A DNA stretch of 64,000 nt from Scatophagus argus (GCF_020382885.2 NC_058501.1:16072501-16136500), one strand, 5' to 3'; positions 22,801 to 46,926 are shown, counted from the first letter of the stretch. Notes: generated from the sequence alone by a model not told the origin. Numbers and translations are program-made.

Positions 22801-24126
22801 GGCCAAAAAGTTTCATTATTTCATTATTCAGATGGCAGAAGCTTCAGCCAAAGACATCTGCATTTAGGTTTATGGGAACTGCGACCATCAATCCTACGGT
22901 AAATGAGGGAATATCTTTCAGAAGAACAGTACATAGCGTTCAGACACAATGTGGAACACTATCGCTGGATCGACACTTGGAGACAGTTTATATTGTTTGT
23001 TTTCTTTCTTTTAATTTGACATCTACCTGCACATGGAAAGCTTGTGCCAACATCTTTAAAATATTTTCCCTTGTTCACACTATCCTATCCTTTCTTTGTT
23101 GTTTCTCCAGGGCAGCACATCTCCTGTCCAGGTACCGGCCTCGCTGTCCTATCATTGCCGTCACCAGAAGTCCTCAGGTCAGTCTGTCTCTGTGAACCAG
23201 CTATGCATTTTTCTTGCCTCAACTGCCATTTAATTGTTGATGACTCACACTTCCCAAAACTGAACGATGTGCGATACGGTCAGTGTTTGCTCTCGCTGTC
23301 TGTTCTCGGAAATAGTGGCAGTGCTAAAGATGTCAGATTGGCATCACTGAGTGTATTTGTGAGTGGTATTTTATTGGAGGGTATTTCTGTTTTGTGGCGC
23401 TTTCTGCGGGGCTCTTTGATCAGGGTAAGAGATTTTAAAACCAGTGGTAATAATACAAAATGTGCTTCACAGTTTTAAAGTAGATAAAGATTACCTATGA
23501 CCAATTACTAATTTTACATTTCATAGTTAATCCACGTAAGAACTCTCTCCATATGAAGGTTGGGATGGCTGTTTGCATGGTGGGGGGGGGCCTTGTGGTC
23601 TGATAACAACAATAAGTTCTGAAAACCTGTATTTATACAGGAGAAACTCTGAGTGACAAGTTCTTCTCTGCAGGAGTGTATGTCCTAAAGTGTTAAAAAC
23701 ACTTAGTATAGTTATTTGACAAAGACTGAGTGAAGGATTTACTGAAATCACTGCTGAACCTTCACTTCACATCTGTGTCGACTCCCTCAGGTGGCCCGTC
23801 AGTCTCAGCTGTTAAGAGGAGTATTTCCTGTCCTCTTTCATCCCCTGCCTGCTCCTGTCTGGGCTGATGATGTTGACAACAGGGTCAACTTTGGCATGGA
23901 CATAGGTCAGTGTGTGTTTGTGCGTCTTTTTGTATGTCACCATTAGTCTGCTTATTTGTATGTTATGATGCTGTCTTGCTCACACATCCTCCTGTGTGTC
24001 TCTCTGTCCACCCTCTCAGGGAAAGCAAGAGGATTCTTCAAATCAGGCGACATGGTGATTGTAGTGACAGGCTGGATCCCAGGGTCTGGTCACACTAACA
24101 TCATGAGGGCAGTCAGTGTCCCATAA
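12764..24126 (+). CDS. pklr: pyruvate kinase, liver/red-cell type (PKLR)
   Basis: Converts phosphoenolpyruvate and ADP to pyruvate and ATP in the cytosol, as a tetramer activated by fructose-1,6-bisphosphate. Coding exons: 12764-12785, 15687-15851, 16935-17026, 17114-17245, 18469-18655, 19336-19609, 20202-20352, 21185-21337, 21434-21600, 23111-23177, 23791-23905, 24020-24126. All phases agree and give 543 residues, the length of human L-type enzyme. Motifs in order: RRYS, a PKA site where L-type has [40 protein letters not shown]; the catalytic Lys/Glu in [19 protein letters not shown] (metal-binding Asp); MLSGETAKG; and the sugar-phosphate loop LTTSGR. In the allosteric loop near residue 528, the usual GWRPGSG reads GWIPGSG. 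The tiny first exon (seven codons, strong Kozak context) is the least certain. The N-terminal PKA motif and length favour PKLR over PKM. Confidence 0.95.
12786..15686 (+). other. pklr intron 1
   Basis: About 2.9 kb. It holds GA-rich (13435-13500) and CT (13766-13812) low-complexity tracts and otherwise unique-looking sequence. An alternative first exon could lie here, but I see no supported one. Confidence 0.5.
15852..16934 (+). other. pklr intron 2
   Basis: About 1.1 kb. The stretch 16370-16800 looks like the 3' tail of a fish retroelement and is listed separately. The remainder is non-coding. Confidence 0.5.
16370..16800 (+). mobile_element. probable 3' tail of a degraded non-LTR retroelement
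   Basis: T-rich sequence with words such as CACCTGTGTCTTGTTATCTTG, then AATAAAAGAACATCG and CTGCCTGCCTGCC...GGACTCTGCATCAGGG. This resembles the untranslated tails (ending in AATAAA and 'ctctgcat..gggt') of retroelements spread in teleost genomes. No reverse transcriptase or target-site duplication is visible, so the family is not named. Confidence 0.4.
17246..18468 (+). other. pklr intron 4
   Basis: About 1.2 kb, with several T/G-rich runs (17336-17355, 17690-17705, 17758-17793). No gene or named element recognised. Confidence 0.5.
18656..19335 (+). other. pklr intron 5
   Basis: About 680 bp of AT-rich non-coding sequence; nothing else seen. Confidence 0.5.
19610..20201 (+). other. pklr intron 6
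   Basis: About 590 bp of non-coding sequence with a normal pyrimidine-rich acceptor; no other signal seen. Confidence 0.5.
20353..21184 (+). other. pklr intron 7
   Basis: About 830 bp. A CA run at 20376-20402 lies just after the donor; otherwise there is nothing recognisable. Confidence 0.5.
21601..23110 (+). other. pklr intron 9
   Basis: About 1.5 kb. The segment 22825-22960 shares words with the Tc1-like remnant at 43.9-44.1 kb and is listed separately. The rest is non-coding. Confidence 0.5.
22825..22960 (+). mobile_element. possible small Tc1-like fragment
   Basis: GGCAGAAGCTTCAG, GACATCTGCATTTAGG.TTATGGG and AGAACAGTACAT occur in the same order as in the Tc1-like copy at 43.9-44.1 kb (GGCAGAAGCTTCAG, GACATCTGGATTTAG, GAGAACAGTCCAC). 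The middle part is missing. The similarity was judged by eye and is modest. Confidence 0.3.
23178..23790 (+). other. pklr intron 10
   Basis: About 610 bp, non-coding, with a short G run at 23581-23590. Nothing else recognised. Confidence 0.5.
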
Positions 24127-24337
24127 CAACCAGATCTTACTCGACTCTCAGTCTGCCTGGCACACATGACCTACCAGTGTAAAAGCCTCTTTAAGGCAGA
24201 TCCTACATCCTTAAACAAAATTTATAAACACCGTCCCTAACAGATTATCAAAAGCATTTTAACATCATTATCATTGAAACTCAAGGTTACGGAAAGGAAA
24301 TGTTTTTGACATGTCTTGAAAGCGATGACTCCCTCCA

Positions 24338-24343
24338 AATAAA
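24338..24343 (+). terminator. poly(A) signal of pklr
   Basis: AATAAA about 212 bp after the stop codon (CCAAATAAAACTTG), the first canonical signal downstream. Confidence 0.65.
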
Positions 24344-24809
24344 ACTTGAAACATTAGCTGTAAGCTTCACTAATTGAGCGGTCCAGCCTCTTCATTTCAT
24401 CTCACTTATTTATGGGAGTAATACTGAATTGAAAAGAATATTGTCTCTTAGTCTGCCTTTGTTGGAGCATATCATCATTGGTTGCCTTTATAGAATTTGA
24501 TAAGGCTTTTATTTCTGTCCATAGTCCTGAGCTTATCGCTCCGCAGTTCTGTTGCCTATAATGAGCAGTGCCGGGAGATGACGGGCATTGTCCACTCTTT
24601 CGTCCGCGGAGATGACCCAGAGGCCGACATCTGCCCACTGTTCTCTCATAAACTAATTATATCTGCTCCTGTTTGGGGCTTTCTCATGTCTCATGACTCT
24701 ACATGTGACGTCCTGGTCAGGCTTCCTCCTTCTCTGGTGTTTGCTTTCCAGCTCTAAAATGACGAGCTTATTGAGCATATGGGTCATCTTTCAAAATGCA
24801 CGGAGGTGC

Positions 24810-25290
24810 ATTTAAAGCAGGCAGTGCTGAAAGAAGCATTCAGGTCCTTGTCTTAAGTACGAATACCACACTGAAAATACTCCACAGCCAGGAAAGTTCT
24901 GCGTTCATGAAAAAATCAAAACATAAGTATTAATCAGCAAAATGAAAAGTTCTCATTCTGTAGAAAAATGGACAGTTATTTATTTTGTATATGAGGTCTT
25001 TGGATTAATAGTTGTTTAGGGCTTAGCTCAACTGCTTTATACACTGTTGGGTAGTTTAACCTATGCAGCAATGCATCATACTCTATTAGATCATCATGTT
25101 TGTAGCTCAGAAAACAGCCCTGTTTCCTGCTTTGTGACACCAGTTAGACATACATAGTGTATCTGTTTGTAGTGGAGTAGAAAGCACGGGCTAATGTTTG
25201 CCTCTGAAGTGCGGTGGAGTGGAGGCATGAAGAAGCGTAATATGCTATAGAAACATTCATGTGAGTTAGCCTTCGCGTACTTTAATACCT
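24810..25290. repeat. dispersed teleost repeat, near full-length degraded copy
   Basis: Contains, in order, CTTAAGTACGAATACCACACTG, TTGGGTAGTTTAACCTATG, AATGCATCATACTC, GATCATCATGTTTGTA, GTGGAGTAGAAAGCAC, GTTTGCCTCTGAAGTGCGG and TACTTTAATACCTCAG. The order matches the 'GTAAAAGTA ... GGGTAGTTTAA ... TGCATCATATT ... GTAGTGGAGTAAAAAGTAC ... CTCAAGTAAAGTAC' element common in teleosts. Other pieces occur at about 893-950, 3455-3585, 30788-30840, 41930-42115, 43545-43690 and 44675-44935. Confidence 0.6.
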
Positions 25291-25679
25291 CAGTCCAGTG
25301 GTCAGCTCGAGGCTGCGTGAGTCTGCAGCTTTCTTTACGTTCAAAACACTGAGCTCTCAACCGGTGACAAACAACTATGTAAATCTGCAGAATTTTTGGC
25401 TGTCATTTGTATGTTTGTTTGTTATTGTTTTGTCTTTTTCTAACGAACTACTGTTATACTGTTACTAGCGGAATATTATCATTTATTTAACGATAAGCAG
25501 GTTAGTCGGTTTTTATCCATACCTCCATCATCAGGTTAGTGTGGACTCGACAGCTTTTTACCCAACTTAATCCCTTTGTGTTTTATTTTTCCCTCATGTC
25601 TGATGTTTCTTCCTTCTGTAACTTGTCACCCTTTCCGAGATTTAAATAAGGTTTCATCATCACTCTCTCCATCACGCGC

Positions 25680-27028
25680 TCTTTTGCTCCATTGGTGAGA
25701 GAGGATGACGCGCGACATGTACCTGCGAGGGACGCGTGCGTCTTGCCGGCCGGGCATGCGGCCTTGGGGGACTGATGATGGGGATGCGGATGCCATGGCA
25801 ACAGGCCGATTAGATCCAGACCTTTATATGCGCATTTATTTATTTAATATTGTATTTGCATGCGCTGCGCGCCACTGTGGACGTGCCGACCCGACCCCTG
25901 AGTACTGAGTGAGAGTGAGAAGTGAATTGCAGCTCTAAACTGGACTCCACTGGCTCTAAGTAGTCTGTGAATGAACAGTCACCTTAAACGCTCAACAAGT
26001 TGTTTTATTTTCTAAGGAGGCTTCGGGATTCATCAAAGCGCGCGTTGGAGCATCTTATTCTGTTGAGATACAGAGACGATTCATCTGTCCTCGGTGCCTT
26101 CCAGAGGGAGAGGACACCGCTGTATCCCTGCAGTCTGGACACAATGTCATTGAAAGTCTGCAGATGTAGGATTAGACGGCAGCGGCTGCTTGTGAGAGAA
26201 CACAAGCTTTCGGGCGTCGGACTCTGAACACCTGACCAAGTTAATTCCGGCATCAGCTTTACAAAATAGCCATGTTGTAGAATCGCTTTTCTTTCCTCTG
26301 GCTGTCTGAGCGCTTCAGTCACGGACAGGCGACATTTCGGCGCGTCTCCTATCACGATGACTGTTTTTCCGCTTCTTTGTTGAAAATGACAACGTGCTGC
26401 CGATTCCGTGAGAAAATGGGCTAGATTTGCCGTGAACTGGCTTGTTTTCCGACGTCATGTGTGTCCCTGTCCGTCTGCTTTTGTGCGTGCGTGTTTCTGT
26501 TGCGTGTCAGAATGAATCAGTGCGCTTCGGAGTGTGAGCGCCCGTGTGTGCCGATTATGTGCGTCCCTTATGTCCACTAACAAGCCATCCCTCCCGACAG
26601 AGGATCAAGTGTCCTTGTCATTCATCCGCGGATGAATGTTCCCCACTCTGCCACCTTACCGCTCACATCACCTCTTGCATAATGACATATGTAGAAAATA
26701 GCAAGATTGGGTGATTAGCCCTGGACATATAGGCTACGCATACAGGACACCGACTGCCAATGAGCGACAAGCCCCGTCATCTACTAAAGACCGAGAATCC
26801 GGTGCCAATATGACCGGCGTCGGAGCACTGAGGGCGGCCGTGGAGAGGAGAGGGAGGGCCTCTGGAGCAGAGCAACGTTTCAAGGACGAGGAAGGAGGAA
26901 TGATACAGAAACATCTGTAGGAACAAACGAGACTCTTGAAGAAACGGGGAAAAGGTGAAGCTGCTGGGGTCACTCCGGCGGAGTGAAGGATTTAATGTCC
27001 GGATGGGGCTTTTTCCAAGGGCACTGAG
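25680..27028 (+). promoter_or_regulatory. GC/CpG-rich candidate promoter and leader of hcn3
   Basis: CpG density rises sharply from 25700 (GACGCGCGACATG, GGGACGCGTGCG, CCGGCCGGGC) through 26600. A strong donor GAG|GTAAGC at 27028/27029 could end a 5' UTR exon, with an acceptor TTACAG at 27231 before the start codon at 27281. No TATA box is obvious. This is inference from composition and splice signals. Confidence 0.4.
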
Positions 27029-27280
27029 GTAAGCATGGCCACATCTGCGAAGAGAGGGCGGGGATGTGAGCTGTCGGCTCCAGGAGAATGACTGGAGAGA
27101 CACGGACCACTTTTCTTTAGCGCCTTCAATTTACAATTAAGATTGACATTGACATTCTCACCTATGTAGGCCTAATCTCGACAGGTCAACTACACTAAAC
27201 AATAGTTTTCCTGAGGGGGTGGGAGTTACAGATTAAATTCGCCCTCCCCTCACTATCCTCCTCCTCCTCCCTGGGTTGGG

Positions 27281-39712
<12,432 letters not shown>

Positions 39713-41153
39713 AAACGAAGAGGAAGAAAATCTCATAGGACAATCTGACTTGTGTGGCAGTGGCTGCTGCTGTTTAGCAGAGCCATGGATATGCAGAACT
39801 GTGTCAGAGCTGGACCCAGACATCCAACGAACTCATGAGGACAGGACAGGACATCTCGTTTGCATTCACTCTAGGATGTGATTGTCTTAGAACATCAGGT
39901 GTTCATGTGACTCTCAACCAAGCCACTGATCGAGGAGAAAGACTGTGGAGTGGTTGGTGCAGGCGTTGTTGGTGGAGTCTAAATAAACATCAAAATGTAA
40001 ACATACATATCTGTGTTAGTGATTGTTGGAGCAAGCAGGGGAGCTGTAGTGGAAACAGTAAAATGGGATGAAAGCAATAGCTGAGAGTCAGGAAAAAAAA
40101 GGAGTTTATGTGAAAAGTCTCCATTTTCTTGACAACAGAAACAGCAATATATGTAAAACATTTAAGACTCTCATAATGTGACAGGAAATGACCTTGAAAA
40201 TAACAATAAATGTGAGAAAATAACAATCTTTATGCTGTTTGGAAGAATGTCCTTTGTGATGTTGGTTTCAAATGCAGGCAGTAGAGCAGACACTTCCTGG
40301 TTTCCAGCTCCAACTTCCTCTTGCCTCCCATTTTGCACCAAAGTGTAATATTTTCTCATCATCATAATAATAATACTTATAAGGATATAGAGTTTAAAAA
40401 TCACTGTAAAGTCAATACTCATATGAATTTGAATAATTAGGAGCAGTCCACTGGTAGTTTTTGTTGTCCCTGGTGTGTGGTGTTTAGTTTTTGAACAAAG
40501 ACAGAACTTTTAAACCTACATGTTCACTCTGACGACTTCTGTAAATTGTGTTTTTTGTGCGACACCCGATACTCTTCTGCTGTGCACTGTGGCTCACTTG
40601 ATTTCGTTCCACCCAGTTCCCTGTACTGTAAATACGTGCCTCTCTGTGGGTCTGTTGTGTGCTTCTTCACTACTCAGTCTCTTAGTCTTTCATCTCTCGT
40701 CTGTCTCGCCGCCTTTCATCTGATTTCACAGCTCTGGTTGCTAACTGTTTCTTTGACGCTCACAGACTCTCTCGCTTTCTCGCGGTTTGCCCGACACGCT
40801 GCTCTTTGCTGCCATCGGCCTCATGCTCAGTTTGCTCTTCCTTCTGTCGCCCTACGACACTGTTTCTGCGCCATTTCCAGTGATGTTTGATGTTTTGTGT
40901 GGGTAGCAACAAGGCATTTCTGTCTTAACCCCCGATACCATGTTGCCTAGACTATATATTAAAGGACCAAATGTTTTTATTTTTTATTTATCACAGCTTT
41001 AGCTTTTGAAAAGACAAAATAGCTAATAATGCCGTTGCAATGATGATCTTGAGCGTGTTGATTATGTTTTGACAGCAGTGATGATGATGATAATATTCTC
41101 GACAACCATGATGATGATGATGATGATGATGGTGTATATCTGGTACGAATAAA
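39713..41153 (+). other. hcn3 3' UTR
   Basis: Non-coding sequence to a canonical AATAAA at 41148-41153. An (ATG)n run lies at 41107-41131. Earlier AATAAA hexamers (near 39980 and 40204) could give shorter forms. Confidence 0.5.
41148..41153 (+). terminator. poly(A) signal of hcn3
   Basis: AATAAA followed by T/GT-rich sequence (TTTTGTTGAGTGTGGTG), a good downstream element. Confidence 0.5.
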
Positions 41154-43540
41154 GTGGATTTAGTTATCATTTTGTTGAGTGTGGTGAGGAAATGAGCCCT
41201 TTTTGTGTGCTTGCACGTGTGTTTTTGTCCTGTGTACATGTATATTTAAAATGCTGTTGCATTAAAAACAGGTAGGATCATCAAAGTACAAATGTTGATT
41301 TTTAATTCATACTTTTGGAGATTTGCAGACTGAGTTTCAAATGTGGAAGCTTTTAGTTTGAAACTGTTTAATTTCAATAGTGGTACAGTTCTGCCTCGAG
41401 TAATTCCATTTTTTGTTACTTTATTCAATATTGCATTTTTTAATCCACTTAATTACTACTTAATTAGTAATTACTTAATTACTAATTACTGATTCAATAC
41501 AACAATACAAAAAATAATCATCTAATTAATTATGATATGGATTCAGTTAATTGTCAGTATATAAAGAACGGTAAATATATGAGATTTTGATCAAAGGCCC
41601 AGTGTATAGGATTTAAGTTTTAGGTGGACTTAGGTGGATTTACAGCTCTGCTTACTTAGTGTTTTATTGCCTGAGACTCAAATTTGTCTTGAATGATTCT
41701 TTTATATCTACAGAGCAGAGTCCTCATCCATAAGGTCCGCCAAGTTGCACAGCCATGTTTCTACAGTAACCCAGATGGGACAAAAAATAAACACTGACTT
41801 TATGCATTTTTTTTTCCACAGCCACCTTGATGCCACAAAATCCCTGTGTACTTGACCTTGAATATAAGATCTCTCTTGTTAGTTGTCAAAAGCTAAAATG
41901 TTGGAAATCACTTGCTAAACTTTTTTAAATGCCTTGTAATTTATAAGCTTATCATATGTTTTATTTGTAAAATATTAATCTAAAAATGAACTACTCTGGT
42001 AGCGAAGTAAAAGGCACAACAATTCCTCCTGAATTATAGTATATAATAGTTAAAAAACAGCAGGAAAATGAAAATATTCAAAATAACCTTAACACTATAC
42101 TAAAGTACTGCATGTGACTAGCACTGTTTACTTTCTACAACTGTCATTATTGGTGAAGTTTTTTTGTATCTGTAATTTGAGTGAAGTGATCCTTTATTCT
42201 GCATGTTTCCTTTTACTTTAGGATACTGAGCACTTCTGGAAACTCAAGTTGGACTCGAGAACGTTCGGTGACTCAGCTTCAACGCTGTTGTGTGTTAAAA
42301 TAACCCGCTGCGTGAGCGACCGGTCAAACAGTGAAGAACTGTTTGCCCTGCATGTGAGCGTCTTGGTCCCAGCTCTGCTGCTGCTCCTGGATCCCCAACC
42401 CTAATCCTGTACCTCTCAGCAGAGGGCAGACACACTCACATCCAAGGTTAAGCTTGCAAATGTGGGGACACTTAAATCTCTCCCGCTCTTGACTGGAACT
42501 AAATGAATATCCGCTTTCAGGAGGGCAGATTACAGTCTCACTAACACACCTGCCTCCCCATCCCTTCCTATAACTTTCCCTCTCACAGACCTTCATCCTG
42601 CCTCTCCTCTCTCTTTAAAGCATTTTTTTAAACAGCCCTTCAACCAATGAAGGCAGCGAAAAGAGAATTATTTTTCACCTCCATGAGCTTAGAGGCATTA
42701 ACATACCGGATTTACACTTGTTATTTTTTTGCACACTGTCTGAATAGCACCTGCTGAGTCTCACAAAACAGCATGAATTTGTCAGTCAGAAGATAATTGC
42801 TTCTCAGTAGATATTTGAGGATGTTATGTTGTTTGGGAATTATGCTGACATTTTTTAATTGGATGAGAAAAGACAGACTGCAAACTATGAGAGGTGAACA
42901 TGCTGGGTCATATCTCATATAGAGTAGTTTGACAGTAGAGGCCTCAGTTGAGCAGACACCTGTTAAGAGATTCGGTTCTGCTGGCTATACTGTGTCCACT
43001 AGATGGCGATGGCACTTTAATTAACAGATCAACACAGCAGGAAGAAGGAGCATCTTGCAGCATAGCACCATTTATATTGCTTATGTATGTATCTGTACAG
43101 TCACATTCGAGGACAGGAGGGATATTTAAATGAACTGAAATCAATTTTTAATGTGAAGGGGAGAGGCCACCGTGGAGCAAGGAGACAGCGTGGAAGAGGT
43201 TAATGATGGCACACCAGCCTGGATTACCGGCCACGAATAGAGGTGGGGGATAAACAGGTCTGTAACTGCTGCCTGTCATTCTGGCTCTGAAATAGACTAA
43301 GAGGGAAGTCTTTACTCTGAGGCTTCGTGGGAAACAACCTACACTGCCAGAGTTTCAGAGGCTAAAAACTCCTTTCATAGTAACTGTAACAGTCTTGGTG
43401 TGTTTATTCACTGGATTGATATAATCTTCAGTTCATTCAACCATGAACAGACTGAAGGGTCTCTTTGTAAGTCCTTATTATGCTTTAAAAGAGGGGTACC
43501 TAACCTTTAAAGCTGTGAAATGTTTATTCATGACTTCTTG
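41154..43540 (+). other. intergenic, AT-rich, hcn3 to repeat block
   Basis: Contains an AT-rich palindromic patch (41440-41490, TTAATTAGTAATTA-type), a copy of the dispersed repeat (41930-42115) and a CTCF-like motif (42996-43009). No gene seen. Confidence 0.5.
42996..43009 (+). promoter_or_regulatory. CTCF-like site between hcn3 and zbtb7b
   Basis: CCACTAGATGGCGA repeats 13 of 14 bases of the motif at 11078, in the same orientation. With that site it flanks the pklr-hcn3 block. Confidence 0.35.
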
Positions 43541-43544
43541 CCAC

Positions 43545-44935
43545 AAGCAGTGGTGAAATGTTTTACTGCAGTAAAAGTAGGAATACCACAGTATAGAAAT
43601 ACTCTGTTACAAGTAAAAGATGTGCATTTGAAAAAAGTACTGGCACCAATGTATTTTAAGTGCCAAAACTAATCGTATTTATTCCATAGAGCGGACAATT
43701 TCAAACTCATGGATGGGTTACAAAGAAATACAAATACAAACACAAATACTTTCACACAGGTGTGTGGCACAGTAAAGCAGTTAACACCATATTCTGCCCT
43801 GTGGCATAAAAACGCTGAGCAATCACAGTTGATTCTGATTTTGTATCAAGATGGGAACAAGAAAAGTTTTAAGTGACCTTGGTCGAGGTTTCACGGTTGG
43901 GGCACGAATGGCAGAAGCTTCAGTCACAAACTGGATGGTGTTTTAATAGTAGCAGCGACTTACGTGACATCTGGATTTAGATCTATGGGGGACATCAGCA
44001 GATATGGCCAGCAGCGCACGGCTGTGATGCCCGTGCATTAGTGTTATATGTGAGGAAAAACAGAGGAGTTCTTTCTCAGGTGACTGAGAATGTCAATGCA
44101 CAATGTGATCAGACTGCGTCAGCGAGAACAGTCCACCAGCAATTACACACAGAGATATTATAGTAGGGTTGCAGCGCATAAACCCCTCATTACAAAGATG
44201 AAGGCACATTTCAGAGTTCAGTCGTGCAAAAACCATATGCATTGCTCTGCAGAGATGTGGAAAAAAAAGATCTGGTCAGATGAGTCATGCTTCAACATAT
44301 TCACAACAAGTGAGCAAATGAGCATGTGTTGACGTACACCAAGAGAACAGTATGGGACTGAATGCTTGACCCAGACAGTGAGGGATTTCAGATGGTATTT
44401 TGCTGGCATTGTTTGTTTGTTCTGAGTGGTAACCATTATTCTTAATGGGTCTGGGCTCTCTCATGATGACAATGCCTCCATCCACGAAGCGCGAGGGGCC
44501 ACTCACGAGCATGGAAATGACGAGAATCATATTTTATGGCAGATCCCAACCCAGATGATCACCTATGGGATATTTTGGACCAGCGTGTCAGACAGGGCTC
44601 TCCACCACCATCGTCAAAACACCAAATAATGGAGTATCTTTTGGGAGGATGTCCAGACACTTGTAGAATCAGTGCCAGTAAAGGCGGAGCTAAGTTTGAA
44701 CAGGCTACTTCATATACTTTCGGGTACCTTAATACATAATAATTTATTAGCTTATTATTTTTCATAGTAATAATTGGAATCTGCAACTTAACTAGTAATC
44801 AAATCTGTCAAAATAAATGTAGTGAAGTAAATCCAAAATGTAGTGGATTAGAAGAACGGACATAAAATACATAAAAATTGAAAATATGCAAGTGCAAATA
44901 CCTCAGAGTTAGTATAATACTGAAATGAACATTTC
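43545..44935. repeat. dispersed teleost repeat split by a Tc1-like insertion
   Basis: The left part (43545-43690: CTGCAGTAAAAGTAGGAATACC, AATACTCTGTTACAAGTAAAAG) and right part (44675-44935: GTAAAGGCGGAGCTAAG, ATCTGCAACTTAACTAGTAATC, AATGTAGTGAAGTAAA) are successive segments of the repeat described at 24.8-25.3 kb. Sequence of a Tc1-type transposon lies between them. Confidence 0.5.
43835..44675 (+). pseudogene. decayed Tc1/mariner-type transposase
   Basis: DDE transposase relics are readable in several frames: RVAAHKPLITKM, EMWKKKIWSDESCFNIF (first catalytic Asp region), RTPREQYGTECL, DNASIHEA (second Asp region) and [18 protein letters not shown] (third acidic region, normally SPDLNPIEHLWD). 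Stops and frameshifts separate them, so it is inactive. Terminal inverted repeats and TA duplications were not found with certainty. Confidence 0.75.
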
Positions 44936-45371
44936 ACTGGTCACAGCCTGTTCAAACAAAGAGTGATGCTACCTTTTCATATTGTTTAAGAAAGTATCCA
45001 AAATGTCAAAATAAAAGGCAAAAAGTTAAAAAAAAAATACAAGCAGGTAAAAACTAACAGAAACTGTGTTGCAGCTGCACTATTTCCTCTTACTTAACAC
45101 TAATCATCTCATGACCCCTCTCATCTATCTTGCGACCCCTTGGGGGCGTCTCGACCTCAGGTTGGGAATCACGTGGTTCAAAACAAACCAACATGGGAAA
45201 TCAGTTGCACGTATGGAACATATGGTTCGCATGTTAAGTCTTACATGAATAGTAGCACAACCGCAGAGTGAGCACAGATTTAAGGTTAGTGGAGGGGTGG
45301 TAAAGGGTGGGCTGGCAGAGCTCACCGCAAAATTATATATAGACTTCCTGCACCTTCACTTCTAAACCCAC

Positions 45372-45407
<36 letters not shown>

Positions 45408-45900
45408 TCCCGGAGCTTCAGCAGACGAGGATGAGATTCAAACTTTGAAAAAGCGAGGTGATTCCCATAGCCATAACCACTTCAAACAGGACGCATAGAC
45501 GTTTGGTGTTCAGAGCTGAGCTGTTTGCAGTCAAACAAGGTTTCTGTTCTGTGTGTCACAAAAAAATATATGGTTCTGTCCCTCTGGAAAAAAATGTTCA
45601 TAAATGGGCTACTGTGTTATGCACTTAAGCTGACTATAGCCTTTATATGTTTTTTTATTTTTTTCGTGACTGACTCACCGATTCACTGAAAGTCACTTTT
45701 AAAAGTCCCTGGTGTTGCCCCGCTGCTGCCATCATGTGACGCATCCTCTGTACGAGTTTCATTTATCACAAAGGCTCCTTTTAATCATATGTCAGCCTCA
45801 GCCCGGCACCTGTTTGGAGTTTTACGCTGGCACAGTTTCACCCTCTCCATCCGTGGTCACCTCTGGCCTCAGAGGGAATATTGCTGAGTCATGAGGAGGG
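44936..45900 (+). other. intergenic region
   Basis: Non-coding. A CA run lies at 45374-45405. A phrase near 45130-45172 (GCGACCCCTTGGGGGCG ... CAGGTTGGGAATCACG) resembles text common in fish repeats. Nothing else. Confidence 0.45.
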
Positions 45901-45949
45901 GGGGGGCACTAAGTCTGTTTCGACTGAAATTGCTTTTGCATCTGACAGG

Positions 45950-46595
45950 TAAGCAATAAGCAGATATCCTCCAATCCGCTTTCGCTGCCCGCTGTACTCA
46001 ACCCACCTATACTATGCGCTGCGATGCCCAGGGGAGAGAGGAGGAGGAGGAGGAGGAGGAGGAGGAGGAGCGGGGTCTTCAAACCTGCCCACCTCTCTCC
46101 TCCCTTCGCCACCGGCATCGCGACAGACACTGCTGCTGGCCTATCGCACCAAAGCCGGACCCCCCCTTCCCTCCCCATTGTGCCCTGCCCACCCCGGCGG
46201 TCTCTTCTCCAGCCCTGCCAGAGCCAATCCGCGACTGGGTGTAAGTAGGGCAAGCCGCTTCCTGGTTCTCAGAAAGGAGCAGGGAGTCGGAGTGGGCCAG
46301 CAGAGGCAGCAGACAGGGGGGTCAGAGCAGCCCAGAAAAGTCGGCGGTCTGCACGGAGAGGACCAAGAAGGGGATAAAAATCACAGACGCACGAAGAAGA
46401 AAATATCGAGTTTAGGGTGGTAGGATCGGTGACCCCCCCGCCCCCCCCTAGGTTTAGAGAAAAGACACAAGCTGGGAGCATAAAAAGAAGAAGAAGTAAG
46501 AAGAAGTAGGCAGGGTGGGACGGAATAATCCAGGAAGTGTGGAGGCCGGTCAGGTGGGAGGCGACGACTCTGCGCAGGTGACACACCGGCTCTCA
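45950..46595 (+). promoter_or_regulatory. GC-rich candidate distal promoter and first exon of zbtb7b
   Basis: GC- and GA-rich sequence, including a (GAG)n run at 46038-46070, ends at strong donors (GCGCAG|GTGACA at 46576 and CTCTCAG|GTAGGC at 46595). An acceptor-bounded exon follows at 48494. I infer a distal, non-coding first exon of zbtb7b, the next plus-strand gene. Confidence 0.35.
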
Positions 46596-46879
46596 GGTAG
46601 GCACTTCACCTGACGGCTGTCGATTTTGGCTGAAAACTGTCAACGCGCCTGTGACTTAAATGTGATTTAGGCGACATGTCTGCTTTGCTATGACAGCGAA
46701 GGCTTGTCTTAACCTATAGCCTCCCTCCTCCTCCCTCCTCCCGGGCTCTGATCGGGGTCACAGGAGGACAATCCACGTCACGGGTATTCGGTAACTCCTG
46801 TCGACGTTTATTCCCTCCGTCATGACACAGCCGGGCGCCTTTCTGCTTCGCTTTTGAAATGCGCGAAATAAAAACGATT

Positions 46880-46926
<47 letters not shown>

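Noticed and set aside
25705..26230. Open frames in the CpG-rich segment upstream of hcn3
   Set aside because: No family similarity, poor start context and no splice-phase partner; better explained as promoter or leader sequence.
44090..44740. Intact transposase gene
   Set aside because: Conserved pieces fall in different frames with stops between them, so the element is a relic.
45125..45175. SINE-like phrase (GACCCCTTGGGGG ... GGTTGGGAATCACG)
   Set aside because: Resembles text seen in fish repeats, but no promoter boxes, tail or boundaries can be shown here.
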